Below, in pieces: positions 18,763-27,023 of a DNA stretch of 64,000 bases. The stretch is from NCBI GenBank assembly GCA_910586945.1, contig CAJULO010000002.1, forward strand, positions 1 through 64,000. The letters run 5' to 3'. Below the pieces are notes generated by a model. It was not told the DNA's origin. It did not search any database and saw nothing but the letters and a program-made list of their open reading frames with translations. The DNA comes from an uncultured Christensenellaceae bacterium (GTDB lineage Bacteria; Bacillota; Clostridia; Christensenellales; Borkfalkiaceae). Both the position numbers and the translations under genes were made by a program. Position 1 is the first letter of the stretch; each line of letters starts with the position of its first letter.

Positions 18763-19701
18763 CTAAAATCTATTTAAAAGCTGAATTAATTGAAAAAGCT
18801 TGTTGTTGTCAATTGCCTTTTTAATATGTTCAGGGGCAATGATGGTGTATTTTTCAATTAAAATATTGCCAACATCGTCAAAAAGGTCTGCAAAAAGTCT
18901 TTTACCAGTCAATACCGTTGGTCCAACGGCTTTATTGTTTTGCCGTAAAAATTGTTGTGAAGCATAAATCTCTTGTATGCTCTTTGTCTGTGCAGGGGAA
19001 GTGTTTGTTGCAAGCGTGTGCAAGTTGCTTGGAATAAACTCCAAACTATTTTTATCAACTGAGATATTATTGGCATTACTTGTATATTCCATATGCGCGG
19101 GAATGACAATTTGTGCTGTATTGTTGTTTTCTAACTGCGGTGTACTCACTTGTATGGTATGTATTGGAGGGCTTAGGTTGATAGTTTGATTTGTTGTTTC
19201 TGTAATAGAGCTTACCCTTTCTGTGGAAGGGGATGTTGTTGCATTGCTTCTTTTTACTTTCTTTTTTTGCTGCTCCGTGCCCAGTTGTTTTTTTTCTTTA
19301 CCTTCTCTGTCTATAATGATACTATCCGTGATGCCAATGCATAAATTTAAAGGTAACTGTTCTTTATTTTCGAGTAATGCATAGATGACATTAAACTCTT
19401 CTAACTTAAAATCGACAATGTTGCTAACATATTCCCCAAGGACTGTATAGACTGCTATACCTAGAGGGATAGTAATACAATTTTTATAAGGGGTGGATGT
19501 GGAACTTTTTAAAACAATAGCATCCTTATCATGTGCAAAAATTGCCGAACAGGGGAAAAATTGTAAATCTTCTCCGTTTTTATACCCTATATTTTTCACT
19601 GTAGTTAATTTTCTATCTAATTGGATGACATCCACAGTTCCAAGTTTTTTGCCACTTTTTGTCAATATAGGTTTACCAAGTAGTGTTGTCAATTTATCCA
19701 T
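18763..19701 (-). CDS. PRC-barrel domain protein (YlmC/YmxH-related)
   Basis: A 312-residue cytoplasmic protein. Two PRC-barrel-like beta units make up the first ~130 residues: KLTTLLGKPILTKSGKKLGTV at the start, and IPLGIAVYTVLGEYVSNIVD near residue 95. A Ser/Thr/Asn-rich linker of ~90 residues follows, then a conserved-looking C-terminus around GPTVLTGKRLFADLFDDVGN that resembles a third such unit. PRC-barrels often mediate protein contacts in sporulation proteins and RNA metabolism; the role here is unknown. The start used has AGAGGAATTT upstream; an in-frame ATG at 19746 does not. Confidence 0.7.
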   Translation of the reverse strand: MDKLTTLLGKPILTKSGKKLGTVDVIQLDRKLTTVKNIGYKNGEDLQFFPCSAIFAHDKDAIVLKSSTSTPYKNCITIPLGIAVYTVLGEYVSNIVDFKLEEFNVIYALLENKEQLPLNLCIGITDSIIIDREGKEKKQLGTEQQKKKVKRSNATTSPSTERVSSITETTNQTINLSPPIHTIQVSTPQLENNNTAQIVIPAHMEYTSNANNISVDKNSLEFIPSNLHTLATNTSPAQTKSIQEIYASQQFLRQNNKAVGPTVLTGKRLFADLFDDVGNILIEKYTIIAPEHIKKAIDNNKLFQLIQLLNRF

Positions 19702-19805
19702 AAATTCCTCTTTAAAAAATATTTTTATTATAGTGTATGAAGACAAAACACTATCTATTGCAAAAATAATACAAAATTGTGTCGAATTTTATAGAATATA
19801 TATAT

Positions 19806-19834
19806 TTGCTTTTTGCATATTTATGTGCTATACT
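19806..19834 (+). promoter_or_regulatory. queH promoter, positioned for a leaderless mRNA
   Basis: TTGCTT (19806-19811), a 17-bp spacer, and TATACT (19829-19834) within extended TGCTATACT. The queH ATG begins six bases after the -10 box, the normal distance to +1. Confidence 0.8.
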
Positions 19835-19840
19835 ATACAT

Positions 19841-20485
19841 ATGCAAAAGGAAAATTATTATTTAAAAATGCTTGCCGAGATAGAGAGTCTACACGGTAAA
19901 AAAATGAAATTGTTATTACACAGTTGTTGTGGCCCATGTTCTACGCATTGTATTGAAATGTTGCGTCCGCATTTTGATGTGACCGTCCTTTTTTATAATC
20001 CAAACATTACGGAAGAAGCAGAGTATCTAAAGAGAAAGGAAACACAGTTACAATGTTTACAGCAGTATACAGATGTATCTTTTATGGATTGTGATTACAA
20101 TACAGATGTTTTTTTCGCTATTGCAAAAGGAAGAGAAGGTCTAAAGGAAGGTGGAGCAAGATGTTATTTATGCTATGATTTAAGAATTGACTACACTGCA
20201 CAAATGGCCGAGAAAAATGAATATACTTATTTTTGTTCAACGCTATCTGTAAGTCCGCATAAAAATAGTGCATGGATAAATAAAATAGGTGAAAAATTAC
20301 AACAAAAATATGCTGTAAAATGGTTGCCATCCGACTTTAAAAAACAAAATGGATATAGAACGAGTGTAATGCTTGCACAAAAACAGAATTTATATAGACA
20401 AAATTATTGTGGGTGTGTCTATTCCAATTGGCAAAAAAATGAAAATAAAGAGAAAGAAATGCAAAAAAAGATGCTAGAGGAATAG
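19841..20485 (+). CDS. queH: epoxyqueuosine reductase QueH
   Basis: A 214-residue cytoplasmic enzyme for the last step of queuosine tRNA modification, reducing epoxyqueuosine. QueH-type (DUF208) signatures are present: KLLLHSCCGPCSTHCIEML near residue 23, CYLCYDLRI near residue 108, STLSVSPHKNSAWIN near 134, and a C-terminal YCGCVYS near 187. These supply the cysteines for the iron-sulfur cluster and metal site. The ATG chosen is the only one compatible with the promoter immediately upstream. A longer frame reading upstream crosses that promoter and is rejected. No ribosome site is visible. The stop codon lies inside the terminator hairpin. Confidence 0.92.
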   Translation: MQKENYYLKMLAEIESLHGKKMKLLLHSCCGPCSTHCIEMLRPHFDVTVLFYNPNITEEAEYLKRKETQLQCLQQYTDVSFMDCDYNTDVFFAIAKGREGLKEGGARCYLCYDLRIDYTAQMAEKNEYTYFCSTLSVSPHKNSAWINKIGEKLQQKYAVKWLPSDFKKQNGYRTSVMLAQKQNLYRQNYCGCVYSNWQKNENKEKEMQKKMLEE

Positions 20486-20496
20486 CATCTTTTTTT
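20463..20496 (+). terminator. queH terminator overlapping the 3' end of the gene
   Basis: Stem aaaaaagatgct / agcatctttttt (20463-20474 and 20483-20494) with T run. The 5' arm is coding, and the TAG stop lies in the 3' arm. Confidence 0.88.
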
Positions 20497-20544
20497 TTGG
20501 TAAAAAATACTACTAAATTGGTTGTAAATAAATTGAAAAATTAG

Positions 20545-20573
20545 TTGACAAAAAAAAATCTATTCGTTATAAT
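20545..20573 (+). promoter_or_regulatory. promoter of the Rrf2-iscS-iscU unit
   Basis: TTGACA (20545-20550), 17 bp, TATAAT (20568-20573): both hexamers are perfect. An Rrf2 protein encoded just downstream may regulate it. Confidence 0.92.
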
Positions 20574-20615
20574 GAAATCACAACTAAAACAGTAGTATAT
20601 TGAGGAGAGAGAAAA

Positions 20616-21074
20616 ATGAGGCTTTCATCAAAATCACAATACGGGTTAAAAGCTTGTTTTATATTGGCAAAGCATTATAATAGTCGTTGTATAAGTGCCT
20701 CTATGTTAGAAAAAGAGATAGCAGTATCAAATAAATATATTGAAAAAATAATGAGAATGCTATCCTATGCCGGAGTCATTCAGGCAGTGCGTGGAGCGGC
20801 AGGTGGATACAAACTGGCTAGATCTCCGCAAGATATAACGATAGGAGATGTTGTGCGAGCATTAGAGGATAATATGGAAATTGCCGACTGCATCACTGCA
20901 AGTTGTAGATGTGCAGCAGGAGATGTTTGGCGAATGCTTTACCAAGGCATAAATGCTGTACTAGATTCTATGAGTTTACAATCTCTATTGGATAATGGTT
21001 GTGAATTGACGACAAACGGAGCATGTAATATCTCTGCGGAAAATAAATATCTCATGACAGGAGTCTCGAGATAA
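20616..21074 (+). CDS. Rrf2-family transcriptional regulator (IscR-like)
   Basis: A 152-residue regulator beginning with the family hallmark MRLSSKSQYGLKACFILA. A winged helix fills residues 1-80, with the wing and recognition region VIQAVRGAAGGYKLARSPQDI. Cysteines at 92, 97 and 99 (DCITASCRC) lie in the region where IscR holds its Fe-S cluster, but the spacing is tighter than the IscR pattern of Cys92, Cys98 and Cys104. It probably senses cluster status or cysteine and controls the iscS-iscU genes that follow. GAGGAGAGAG lies before the ATG. Confidence 0.88.
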   Translation: MRLSSKSQYGLKACFILAKHYNSRCISASMLEKEIAVSNKYIEKIMRMLSYAGVIQAVRGAAGGYKLARSPQDITIGDVVRALEDNMEIADCITASCRCAAGDVWRMLYQGINAVLDSMSLQSLLDNGCELTTNGACNISAENKYLMTGVSR

Positions 21075-21116
21075 AAAAGTGTAGATATAAAATTACTGAG
21101 AAAAAGAGAGGATGAT

Positions 21117-22313
21117 ATGAAAAAGATTTATATGGATCATGCGGCGACAACGCCACTTGACCCAGAAATTTTTAAAGAAATCATGCCCTATTATACCGAA
21201 GTGTTTGGAAATGCAAACTCTCAACATTTGTTTGGAAGAGAGTCAGTGGTGGTTGTGGATAGGGCAAGAGATATTGTTGCAAAATGTTTAGGTGCAAAAG
21301 CAAATGAAATTTATTTTACATCTGGTGGAACAGAATCAGATAACTGGGCAATTCGTGGTGTAGCAAGAGCGTATGCACATAAAGGAAAGCATTTGATTAT
21401 CAGTGCTATAGAACATCCTGCAATGCTAACAACTGCAAAAGAACTTATCAAAGAGGGATTTGAAGTTACCTTTGCTGAGGTGGATGAATATGGATTTGTC
21501 GACCTTGAAAAGTTAAAAAAGGCAATTCGTAAGGATACAACTTTTATAGGAATTATGTATGCCAACAATGAAATTGGTACAATACAACCGATTGCTGAGA
21601 TATCCAAAATTGCACAAGAGCATGGTATTGTATTTTTTACAGATGCTGTACAAGCGGCAGGGGTCTTAAACATTGATGTAAAGAATCCAAAAGTAGACAT
21701 GTTGTCACTCTCTGGACATAAATTTTATGGACCCAAGGGAGTAGGTGTATTATATATTCGTTCCGGACTCAGAATTGATAAAATTTTGACCGGTGGACAT
21801 CAAGAACGAGCAATGCGAGGTGGCACGACTAATGTGCCGGGTGTTTTAGGACTTGCTTTAGCATTAGAAAAAGCAATAAAGCATTTAGATGAAAATAACA
21901 AATATGTTACAGCACTTCGCGACCATTTTATTCATAGAGTGCAAACAGAGATACCACATGTTATTTTAAATGGACATCCAACAAATAGATTGCCAGCAAA
22001 TGCAAATTTTGCCTTTCGCTTTATTGAAGGAGAATCTTTACTATTTAGTTTAGATATGCATGGTATTGCAATCTCTAGTGGTTCTGCATGTTCTTCTGGC
22101 TCGCTAGAGCCGTCGCATGTGTTGCTAGCTATCGGCTTGCCAGAGGGAACGGCACACGGCTCATTGCGTTTTTCATTTGGAAAACATAACACTATGGAAG
22201 AAGTGGATTATACAGTAGATAGGTTAAAGGAAATTATTGTGCGTCTTAGAGATTTATCACCAATTTTTCCTAAGACAGAAAAAAATGTTGTATTTGATAA
22301 AAAAGCAAATTAA
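21117..22313 (+). CDS. iscS: cysteine desulfurase (IscS/NifS type)
   Basis: PLP enzyme taking sulfur from cysteine to build Fe-S clusters and thiolated cofactors. The 398 residues begin MKKIYMDHAATTPLDPEI. PLP lysine is in LSGHKFYGPKGVGVLYI near residue 203. The persulfide cysteine lies in the loop ISSGSACSSGS near residue 326, typical of group I desulfurases. It sits between the regulator and the scaffold gene iscU, forming a minimal ISC operon as in many Clostridia. It has a GAGAGGATGAT ribosome site. Confidence 0.95.
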   Translation: MKKIYMDHAATTPLDPEIFKEIMPYYTEVFGNANSQHLFGRESVVVVDRARDIVAKCLGAKANEIYFTSGGTESDNWAIRGVARAYAHKGKHLIISAIEHPAMLTTAKELIKEGFEVTFAEVDEYGFVDLEKLKKAIRKDTTFIGIMYANNEIGTIQPIAEISKIAQEHGIVFFTDAVQAAGVLNIDVKNPKVDMLSLSGHKFYGPKGVGVLYIRSGLRIDKILTGGHQERAMRGGTTNVPGVLGLALALEKAIKHLDENNKYVTALRDHFIHRVQTEIPHVILNGHPTNRLPANANFAFRFIEGESLLFSLDMHGIAISSGSACSSGSLEPSHVLLAIGLPEGTAHGSLRFSFGKHNTMEEVDYTVDRLKEIIVRLRDLSPIFPKTEKNVVFDKKAN

Positions 22314-22328
22314 AAGGAGAATAAAATT

Positions 22329-22706
22329 ATGTTATATACAGAAAAAGTTATGGAAGCCTTCCAAAATCCAAAAAATGTAGGGGATATGGAAGATTATGAT
22401 GGAATGGGACAAACAGGAAGCGAAGCTTGTGGAGATATCATGCAAGTGTTTATTAAAGTAGAAAATGACAGAATTGTTGATGCTAAATTTAAAACATATG
22501 GTTGTGCAGCGGCAATTGCAAGTTCATCAACAGCGACAGAACTTATAAAGGGTATGACTGTTGAAGAAGCTCTACAAGTTACAAATAAACGCGTGATTGA
22601 AATTTTAGGTGGTCTACCTCCACAAAAAGTGCACTGTTCTGTACTTGCAGAAGAAACGATTAAGGCAGCTATTGAAGACTATATCCAAAAAAGAGATAAA
22701 AAGTAA
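22329..22706 (+). CDS. iscU: Fe-S cluster assembly scaffold (IscU/NifU N-terminal type)
   Basis: A 125-residue scaffold protein on which IscS assembles Fe-S clusters. The three ligand cysteines are present in SEACGDIMQVF near 35, KTYGCAAAIASSSTATELI near 60, and PQKVHCSVLAEETIK near 102. The Asp next to the first cysteine (CGD) is also conserved. The start at LYTEKVMEAFQNPKNVG is typical for the family, and the gene has AAAGGAG. It lies 15 nt after iscS and ends the operon. Confidence 0.95.
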   Translation: MLYTEKVMEAFQNPKNVGDMEDYDGMGQTGSEACGDIMQVFIKVENDRIVDAKFKTYGCAAAIASSSTATELIKGMTVEEALQVTNKRVIEILGGLPPQKVHCSVLAEETIKAAIEDYIQKRDKK

Positions 22707-22714
22707 TATTTTGT

Positions 22715-22797
22715 AGATAGCTTATAGCAAGCTATCTACTTATTTACAAGAAAGTTCGCCAACGCTAACTTTCTTGTAAATAAGTTGACTTTTTTTA
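22715..22797 (+). terminator. two stacked hairpins after iscU
   Basis: A small hairpin (agatagctt / aagctatct, about 22716-22738) is followed by a perfect 18-bp stem (22739-22756 and 22767-22784) and then a T run interrupted by gac. The strong stem probably terminates the ISC operon. Its downstream end abuts the ftsY -35 box. Confidence 0.8.
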
Positions 22798-22813
22798 CAG
22801 GATGCAGTACTAT
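22785..22813 (+). promoter_or_regulatory. ftsY promoter
   Basis: TTGACT (22785-22790), 17 bp, TACTAT (22808-22813). Transcription would begin near 22820, which fixes the ftsY start at the later ATG, behind AGGGGG. Confidence 0.75.
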
Positions 22814-22844
22814 GGAAGAAAAAAGAGGAAACAGGGGGCATAAA

Positions 22845-23738
22845 ATGGCTTTTTGGAGTAAGATAGCAGCTGCATTAAAAAAGACAAAAGAAACAATTAA
22901 AAGTAAAATGACAACGCTTTTCAAAAAGGAGTTAAATGATGCCTTTTATGAAGAGCTTGAGGAGATACTCATTTCTGCAGATATGTCTGTACAAGTGGCA
23001 ATGGATGTAGTAGAGGAATTAAAATGTGAAGTAAAAGCAGAAAAATTAAAGCATAAAGAAGATGTTGAAAATTTATTAAAAGATATTTTAGAAGATAAGC
23101 TTTTGCAAGCACCGACACCTATCATACAATATCCAGCGGTATTTATGCTTGTTGGCGTCAATGGCGTTGGTAAGACAACGACAATTGGGAAGATGGCACA
23201 TTATTTTAATAGCCAAAAGAAGACGGTAACTTTGGCGGCGGGAGATACCTTTAGAGCGGCGGCATCTGAACAACTTTCTGTATGGGCAGAGCGCGCAAAT
23301 GTTAGAGTCATCAAACATGAAGAGGGAAGCGATCCTTCTGCCGTTGTATTTGATGCAATTCGTTCTACAAAGGCAAGAGGGACAGATGTACTTTTAATTG
23401 ATACTGCAGGACGGTTACATGTAAAAGAAAATTTAATGCAAGAGTTAAAAAAGATTGATAGAGTTGTTCATCGTGAATGGCCGCAGGCAAATTATTATAA
23501 ACTACTTATCTTAGATTCTACAACCGGTCAAAACGCAATACAACAAACAAAAATTTTTAATGAAGCAATCTCTCTAGATGGAGTTGTTCTAACGAAATTA
23601 GATGGGACTGCTAAGGGAGGATTTGTCTTCTCGTTGTGTGACGCATTGCAAAAACCTGTCTTTTTTGTGGGGGTAGGGGAAAAAATAGAGGACTTAGAGC
23701 TTTTTGATGCAGAAGCATTTGTTGAAGGTATATTTTAA
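22845..23738 (+). CDS. ftsY: signal recognition particle receptor FtsY
   Basis: Membrane-associated GTPase that receives SRP-bound ribosomes at the Sec translocon. From this start it has 297 residues: a short Lys-rich leader and N domain (about 1-85), then the G domain. Motifs: LVGVNGVGKTTTIGKMA near 101 (G1), GDTFRAAASEQL near 131, DVLLIDTAGRLHVK near 182 (G3), and VVLTKLDGTAKGG near 245 (G4). There is no long acidic A domain, as is common in Firmicutes. Upstream in-frame ATGs at 22785 and 22812 overlap the promoter and lack ribosome sites. Confidence 0.95.
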   Translation: MAFWSKIAAALKKTKETIKSKMTTLFKKELNDAFYEELEEILISADMSVQVAMDVVEELKCEVKAEKLKHKEDVENLLKDILEDKLLQAPTPIIQYPAVFMLVGVNGVGKTTTIGKMAHYFNSQKKTVTLAAGDTFRAAASEQLSVWAERANVRVIKHEEGSDPSAVVFDAIRSTKARGTDVLLIDTAGRLHVKENLMQELKKIDRVVHREWPQANYYKLLILDSTTGQNAIQQTKIFNEAISLDGVVLTKLDGTAKGGFVFSLCDALQKPVFFVGVGEKIEDLELFDAEAFVEGIF

Positions 23739-23834
23739 AGAGCGAATTTATAAAAATATTGTCAAATTTGTTCTAAAAAGATTTGGACATGCGTACAGTA
23801 TTAGAGAAAAAAGCACAATCGTAAGGAGTAAGAT

Positions 23835-24068
23835 ATGGAATTATCAAATTTAAAGAGTGGAGAACAGGGAAGGGTATCTGGAATTTTTGCAGATAATAAA
23901 TTAAAAAACAGATTAAAAATGTGTAATTTGCAAGTTGGAAAAAAGGTAAAATGTATTCGCCATGCTCCATTTGGAGGCATTATGATTGAGTGTGACGGCA
24001 TTTGTTTAGGGCTTAGAAAGGAACTAGCAAAAAATATAACATTGCAGAAGGTGGAAGTCAATGCTTAA
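23835..24068 (+). CDS. feoA: FeoA, ferrous iron transport accessory protein
   Basis: A 77-residue SH3-like protein that works with FeoB in Fe(II) uptake. The family pattern is visible: LSNLKSGEQGRVSGIFAD at the start, LKMCNLQVGKKVKCIRHAPFG near residue 28, and a final GICLGLRKELAKNI. It overlaps feoB by 8 nt, so translation is coupled. Start supported by GTAAGGAG upstream. Confidence 0.92.
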   Translation: MELSNLKSGEQGRVSGIFADNKLKNRLKMCNLQVGKKVKCIRHAPFGGIMIECDGICLGLRKELAKNITLQKVEVNA

Positions 24069-25893
24069 AATTGCATTAGTAGGCACACCAAACTGCGGTA
24101 AGTCTACAGTTTTTAATGCATTAACTGGCGGGAATGCTAAAACGGGAAACTGGCATGGTGTAACGATGGGCATGCAAGGGCGTGCAATTAAAGGCAATAA
24201 AGACTGTATGTTATATGATTTAGCAGGACTATATTCCTTAAATACTTATACACAGGAAGAGCGTTTTACCAGACAAAAGTTGGAAGATGAAGGATTTGAT
24301 GGTATCTTTTTTTTAATAGATGCACTTTCCATTCGACGCAGTTTGTATCTGTTGCAAGAAGTACAGACATTACATAAAAATATTTGTGTTATAGTTACAA
24401 TGGTTGACCTATTACACAAACGCGGAGGATATCTACAAGAGGCGGCACTTGCAAAACGATTGCATTTACCGGTATTTGCCATCAATGCACACGATAAAAA
24501 AGATATAGCAAAAATTTTTGCTGCTATGCAAGGTGGAAATTTTCCAAAATTACAGAGTGGGCAGACAATTGAGCAAGAACAAAAACCAATCAATGGGAAT
24601 ATGTTACAAGATATATATAACCAAGGGCAATATAAAGAGAGTAAACTTTCAAAAGTTTTATATAATCCATATCTATCTTTACCAATCTTTTTTGCCATTT
24701 TGCTTTTAATACTATTTGTTGCATTTGCCCCATATATGTTGGGGGATTTTTTAAAAGGGAGTATTGAAACTTTTTTTGAAAAAATAGTTTCTGGGACTTG
24801 GCTAGCGGCCATCTTTCATGGACAAGAGACAAAATTATTTGCTTTTCTAAGTAATATTGTTGTAAGTATTGGTGGTTTGCTGGCTTTTGTGCCGCAAATA
24901 GCAATTCTCTTTTTGGCACTAAATTTTCTAGAAGAGAGCGGATATATTTCAACATTAGCATTTATGACGGATGGGTTTTTCCAAAAGTTAGGACTTACAG
25001 GACGCACTGTATTTTCTATTTTGATGGGATTTGGATGTACAGCAGTTGCAGTATTGACCACAAGAGGCTTAGAAAATAAAGAAATTCAAAAGCGTACAAT
25101 TGCAATTATGCCATATATTGCATGTAGTGCAAAATTGCCTATTTTGACGGCAATTGCCTCAAGTTTTTTTCCTAATTATAGTTTTTTAACGATTATAGCG
25201 ATGTATTTTGGTGGGGTTTTACTTGCTCTTGTCTGTGCAATTATAGTAAAAAAAATATATAAGACGAAAGAGGAGTTTGTTTTAGAGCTTGCCACTTTAC
25301 AGATGCCTAAAATGAAGATACTTCTTAAAAATATGCTGTATAACTGTCTACAATTTATCAAAAAAATTATGACGACTGTACTTGCTTTTTTAATGTTGAT
25401 GTGGTTGCTCTCTAGTTTTACAATCACTTTTCAATATGTGGGAGAGGGAAGTGAAGGAAGTATGCTCTACTATATTGGACAAGGCGTTAAGGTGCTCTTT
25501 TATCCAATGGGCATTTTTGATTGGCGTGTTACAGTTGCAGCTATTAGCGGTATTATTGCAAAAGAAAATGTTGCTGGTATGTTGACACAATTTTTTGGAG
25601 ATAATTTAGCAGGTGCTATGACAATACAATCGGCAATTGCATTTACTGTTTTTATGATGACAGTAACGCCATGTGTTACAGCAATTGCAAGTGTCATCAA
25701 AGAACTCGGCTTTAAAACAGGTATGTATTTTACCTTTACACAACTAGGAATTGCATTTGTACTCTCATATCTAGCATATTGGATGGTGGCAAGTTGGATT
25801 TTTGCAGTTGTCTTTTGGTCGGTTGTACTCATTGCAGTTGTAATTTTATATGTGGTACAGAGAAAGAGAAAAAAGGGTAAGAAATGCATGTAA
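24061..25893 (+). CDS. feoB: FeoB, ferrous iron transporter
   Basis: A 610-residue inner-membrane Fe(II) transporter. The N-terminal G domain has G1 ALVGTPNCGKSTVFNALTG, G2 around GNWHGVT, G3 YDLAGLYSLN and G4-like VTMVDLLHKRGG. It is followed by a helical spacer and a membrane domain with the conserved GFGCTAVAVLTTRGLENK and MPYIACSAKLPI segments and about eight membrane helices. It is shorter than the ~770 residues of E. coli FeoB, as usual in Clostridia. The last 10 nt overlap the pseudouridine synthase gene, giving a feoA-feoB-synthase transcript. Confidence 0.95.
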   Translation: MLKIALVGTPNCGKSTVFNALTGGNAKTGNWHGVTMGMQGRAIKGNKDCMLYDLAGLYSLNTYTQEERFTRQKLEDEGFDGIFFLIDALSIRRSLYLLQEVQTLHKNICVIVTMVDLLHKRGGYLQEAALAKRLHLPVFAINAHDKKDIAKIFAAMQGGNFPKLQSGQTIEQEQKPINGNMLQDIYNQGQYKESKLSKVLYNPYLSLPIFFAILLLILFVAFAPYMLGDFLKGSIETFFEKIVSGTWLAAIFHGQETKLFAFLSNIVVSIGGLLAFVPQIAILFLALNFLEESGYISTLAFMTDGFFQKLGLTGRTVFSILMGFGCTAVAVLTTRGLENKEIQKRTIAIMPYIACSAKLPILTAIASSFFPNYSFLTIIAMYFGGVLLALVCAIIVKKIYKTKEEFVLELATLQMPKMKILLKNMLYNCLQFIKKIMTTVLAFLMLMWLLSSFTITFQYVGEGSEGSMLYYIGQGVKVLFYPMGIFDWRVTVAAISGIIAKENVAGMLTQFFGDNLAGAMTIQSAIAFTVFMMTVTPCVTAIASVIKELGFKTGMYFTFTQLGIAFVLSYLAYWMVASWIFAVVFWSVVLIAVVILYVVQRKRKKGKKCM

Positions 25894-26702
25894 TTATCGT
25901 ACAAGAAAGTGCAAATTTACGCGACTATTTGGATGCCACTTGTCCATTGGCATCATTTGCATTTGCAAGATTGTTGCGAGATAGAGATATAAAAGTCAAT
26001 GGGAAGAGAATTGCACAAAATATAACAGTCTGTAAAGGGGATACTGTTGTGTTGTACTTCACGGCAAAGGAGCAATCAAGAACTTTTTTTGATATTTTAT
26101 TTGAAGATGATGCCTTTCTAGTCATAGATAAAGAGAGCGGAGTATCCAGTGAGGGACTTTTTCAACATCTGCGACGGGGAAGAGAACTCTACTTTATCCA
26201 CAGATTGGATAGAAATACAAGTGGAGTTATCTTGTTTGCTAAAACAGCGAGAGCAAGAGATGCATTGTTATTGGCATTCAAAGCAAATAAAATATATAAA
26301 GAATACCATGCAATTGTTGTAAACAGTCACTTTCAAAAAGAGGAAGGTGTATTGCATGCCTATTTAAAAAAAGATAGTGAAAGAGCAAAGGTGCAAATTT
26401 TTGAGAGAGCTACGCAAGGTGCTGTAGAGATATGTACAGCTTATAAAGTTTTAAAGCGATATAATGGATATGCAAAATTGCAAATTATATTGCACACGGG
26501 GAGAACACATCAAATACGGGCACATCTTGCAAGTATAGGGCATCCTATTGCAGGAGATGAAAAGTATGGCGATAGAGAGTTTAATCAAAAAAAGCATGTA
26601 AAACGGCAAATTTTAGTCGCAAAAAGAATCAAATTACATTTATTCAATTTTCCACAAATGCAAGATAGAATGTTTATATCTAAGTATGAAGCAGAGCTTT
26701 AA
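25884..26702 (+). CDS. RluA-family pseudouridine synthase
   Basis: A 272-residue RNA-modifying enzyme that isomerises uridine in rRNA or tRNA. An S4-like N-terminal part (about 1-75, with FARLLRDRDIKVNGKRI) is followed by the catalytic domain. The motif FIHRLDRNTSGVILFAKT near residue 103 holds the catalytic Asp. TGRTHQIRAHLASIGHPIAGD near residue 206 is the second family signature. I cannot say whether it is RluC, RluD or another subfamily. It is coupled to feoB by overlap, probably for expression rather than shared function. Confidence 0.9.
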   Translation: MHVIIVQESANLRDYLDATCPLASFAFARLLRDRDIKVNGKRIAQNITVCKGDTVVLYFTAKEQSRTFFDILFEDDAFLVIDKESGVSSEGLFQHLRRGRELYFIHRLDRNTSGVILFAKTARARDALLLAFKANKIYKEYHAIVVNSHFQKEEGVLHAYLKKDSERAKVQIFERATQGAVEICTAYKVLKRYNGYAKLQIILHTGRTHQIRAHLASIGHPIAGDEKYGDREFNQKKHVKRQILVAKRIKLHLFNFPQMQDRMFISKYEAEL

Positions 26703-26730
26703 AAAATTTTTAGAATTATATAAAAAGTAT

Positions 26731-26759
26731 TTGACAAAAAAATACAAGTATGCTACTAT
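26731..26759 (+). promoter_or_regulatory. promoter of the NCS2-ade leader
   Basis: TTGACA (26731-26736), a 17-bp spacer ending TGC, and TACTAT (26754-26759). Transcription would begin near 26766, almost 290 nt before the permease gene. Confidence 0.9.
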
Positions 26760-26788
26760 AACCGTACTTTTTTATGGGAGTGTAGGCA

Positions 26789-26989
26789 ATGCTAAAATTG
26801 TTTTGGAATGAACTACAATTTCAATATAAAAATTTGCCTTGGCGTAAAGCATACATTTGTCCCATGATACAGGCAACAGATATACTGGTGGAATGTTTGT
26901 ATGGTAAAAGTGTGTCTACGAGCAAGTTTAGCCTTGCAAAGCATGCAGGATGCAGTGTAAACTTGTACGGGAATAGAGTATACTTATAA
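26789..26989 (+). CDS. possible small protein, 66 residues, in the permease leader
   Basis: An open frame with GGGAG eight bases before its ATG, below a perfect promoter. It starts MLKLFWNELQFQYKNLPWRK and has no membrane helix or motif that I know. The opposite strand is open over almost the same stretch, which in AT-rich DNA can simply reflect a base-paired RNA of higher GC content. It may be a real small protein, a leader peptide, or chance. Confidence 0.35.
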   Translation: MLKLFWNELQFQYKNLPWRKAYICPMIQATDILVECLYGKSVSTSKFSLAKHAGCSVNLYGNRVYL

Positions 26990-26991
26990 GG

Positions 26992-27023
26992 AATGAGGGA
27001 GCGCGTTTGCTTTCTCATTTTTT
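26992..27023 (+). terminator. terminator in front of the NCS2 permease gene
   Basis: An 11-bp stem with two G-U pairs, aatgagggagc / ttgctttctcatt (about 26992-27002 and 27009-27019), followed by six T. It lies within the leader, upstream of the gene it would control. Confidence 0.75.

Noticed and set aside
19493..19840. Long N-terminal extension of QueH
   Set aside because: It runs through the divergent PRC-barrel gene and the queH promoter, and QueH proteins begin near the chosen ATG.
26821..27018. Minus-strand frame of 65 codons in the permease leader
   Set aside because: No promoter or ribosome site on that strand; overlaps the structured leader and its terminator.
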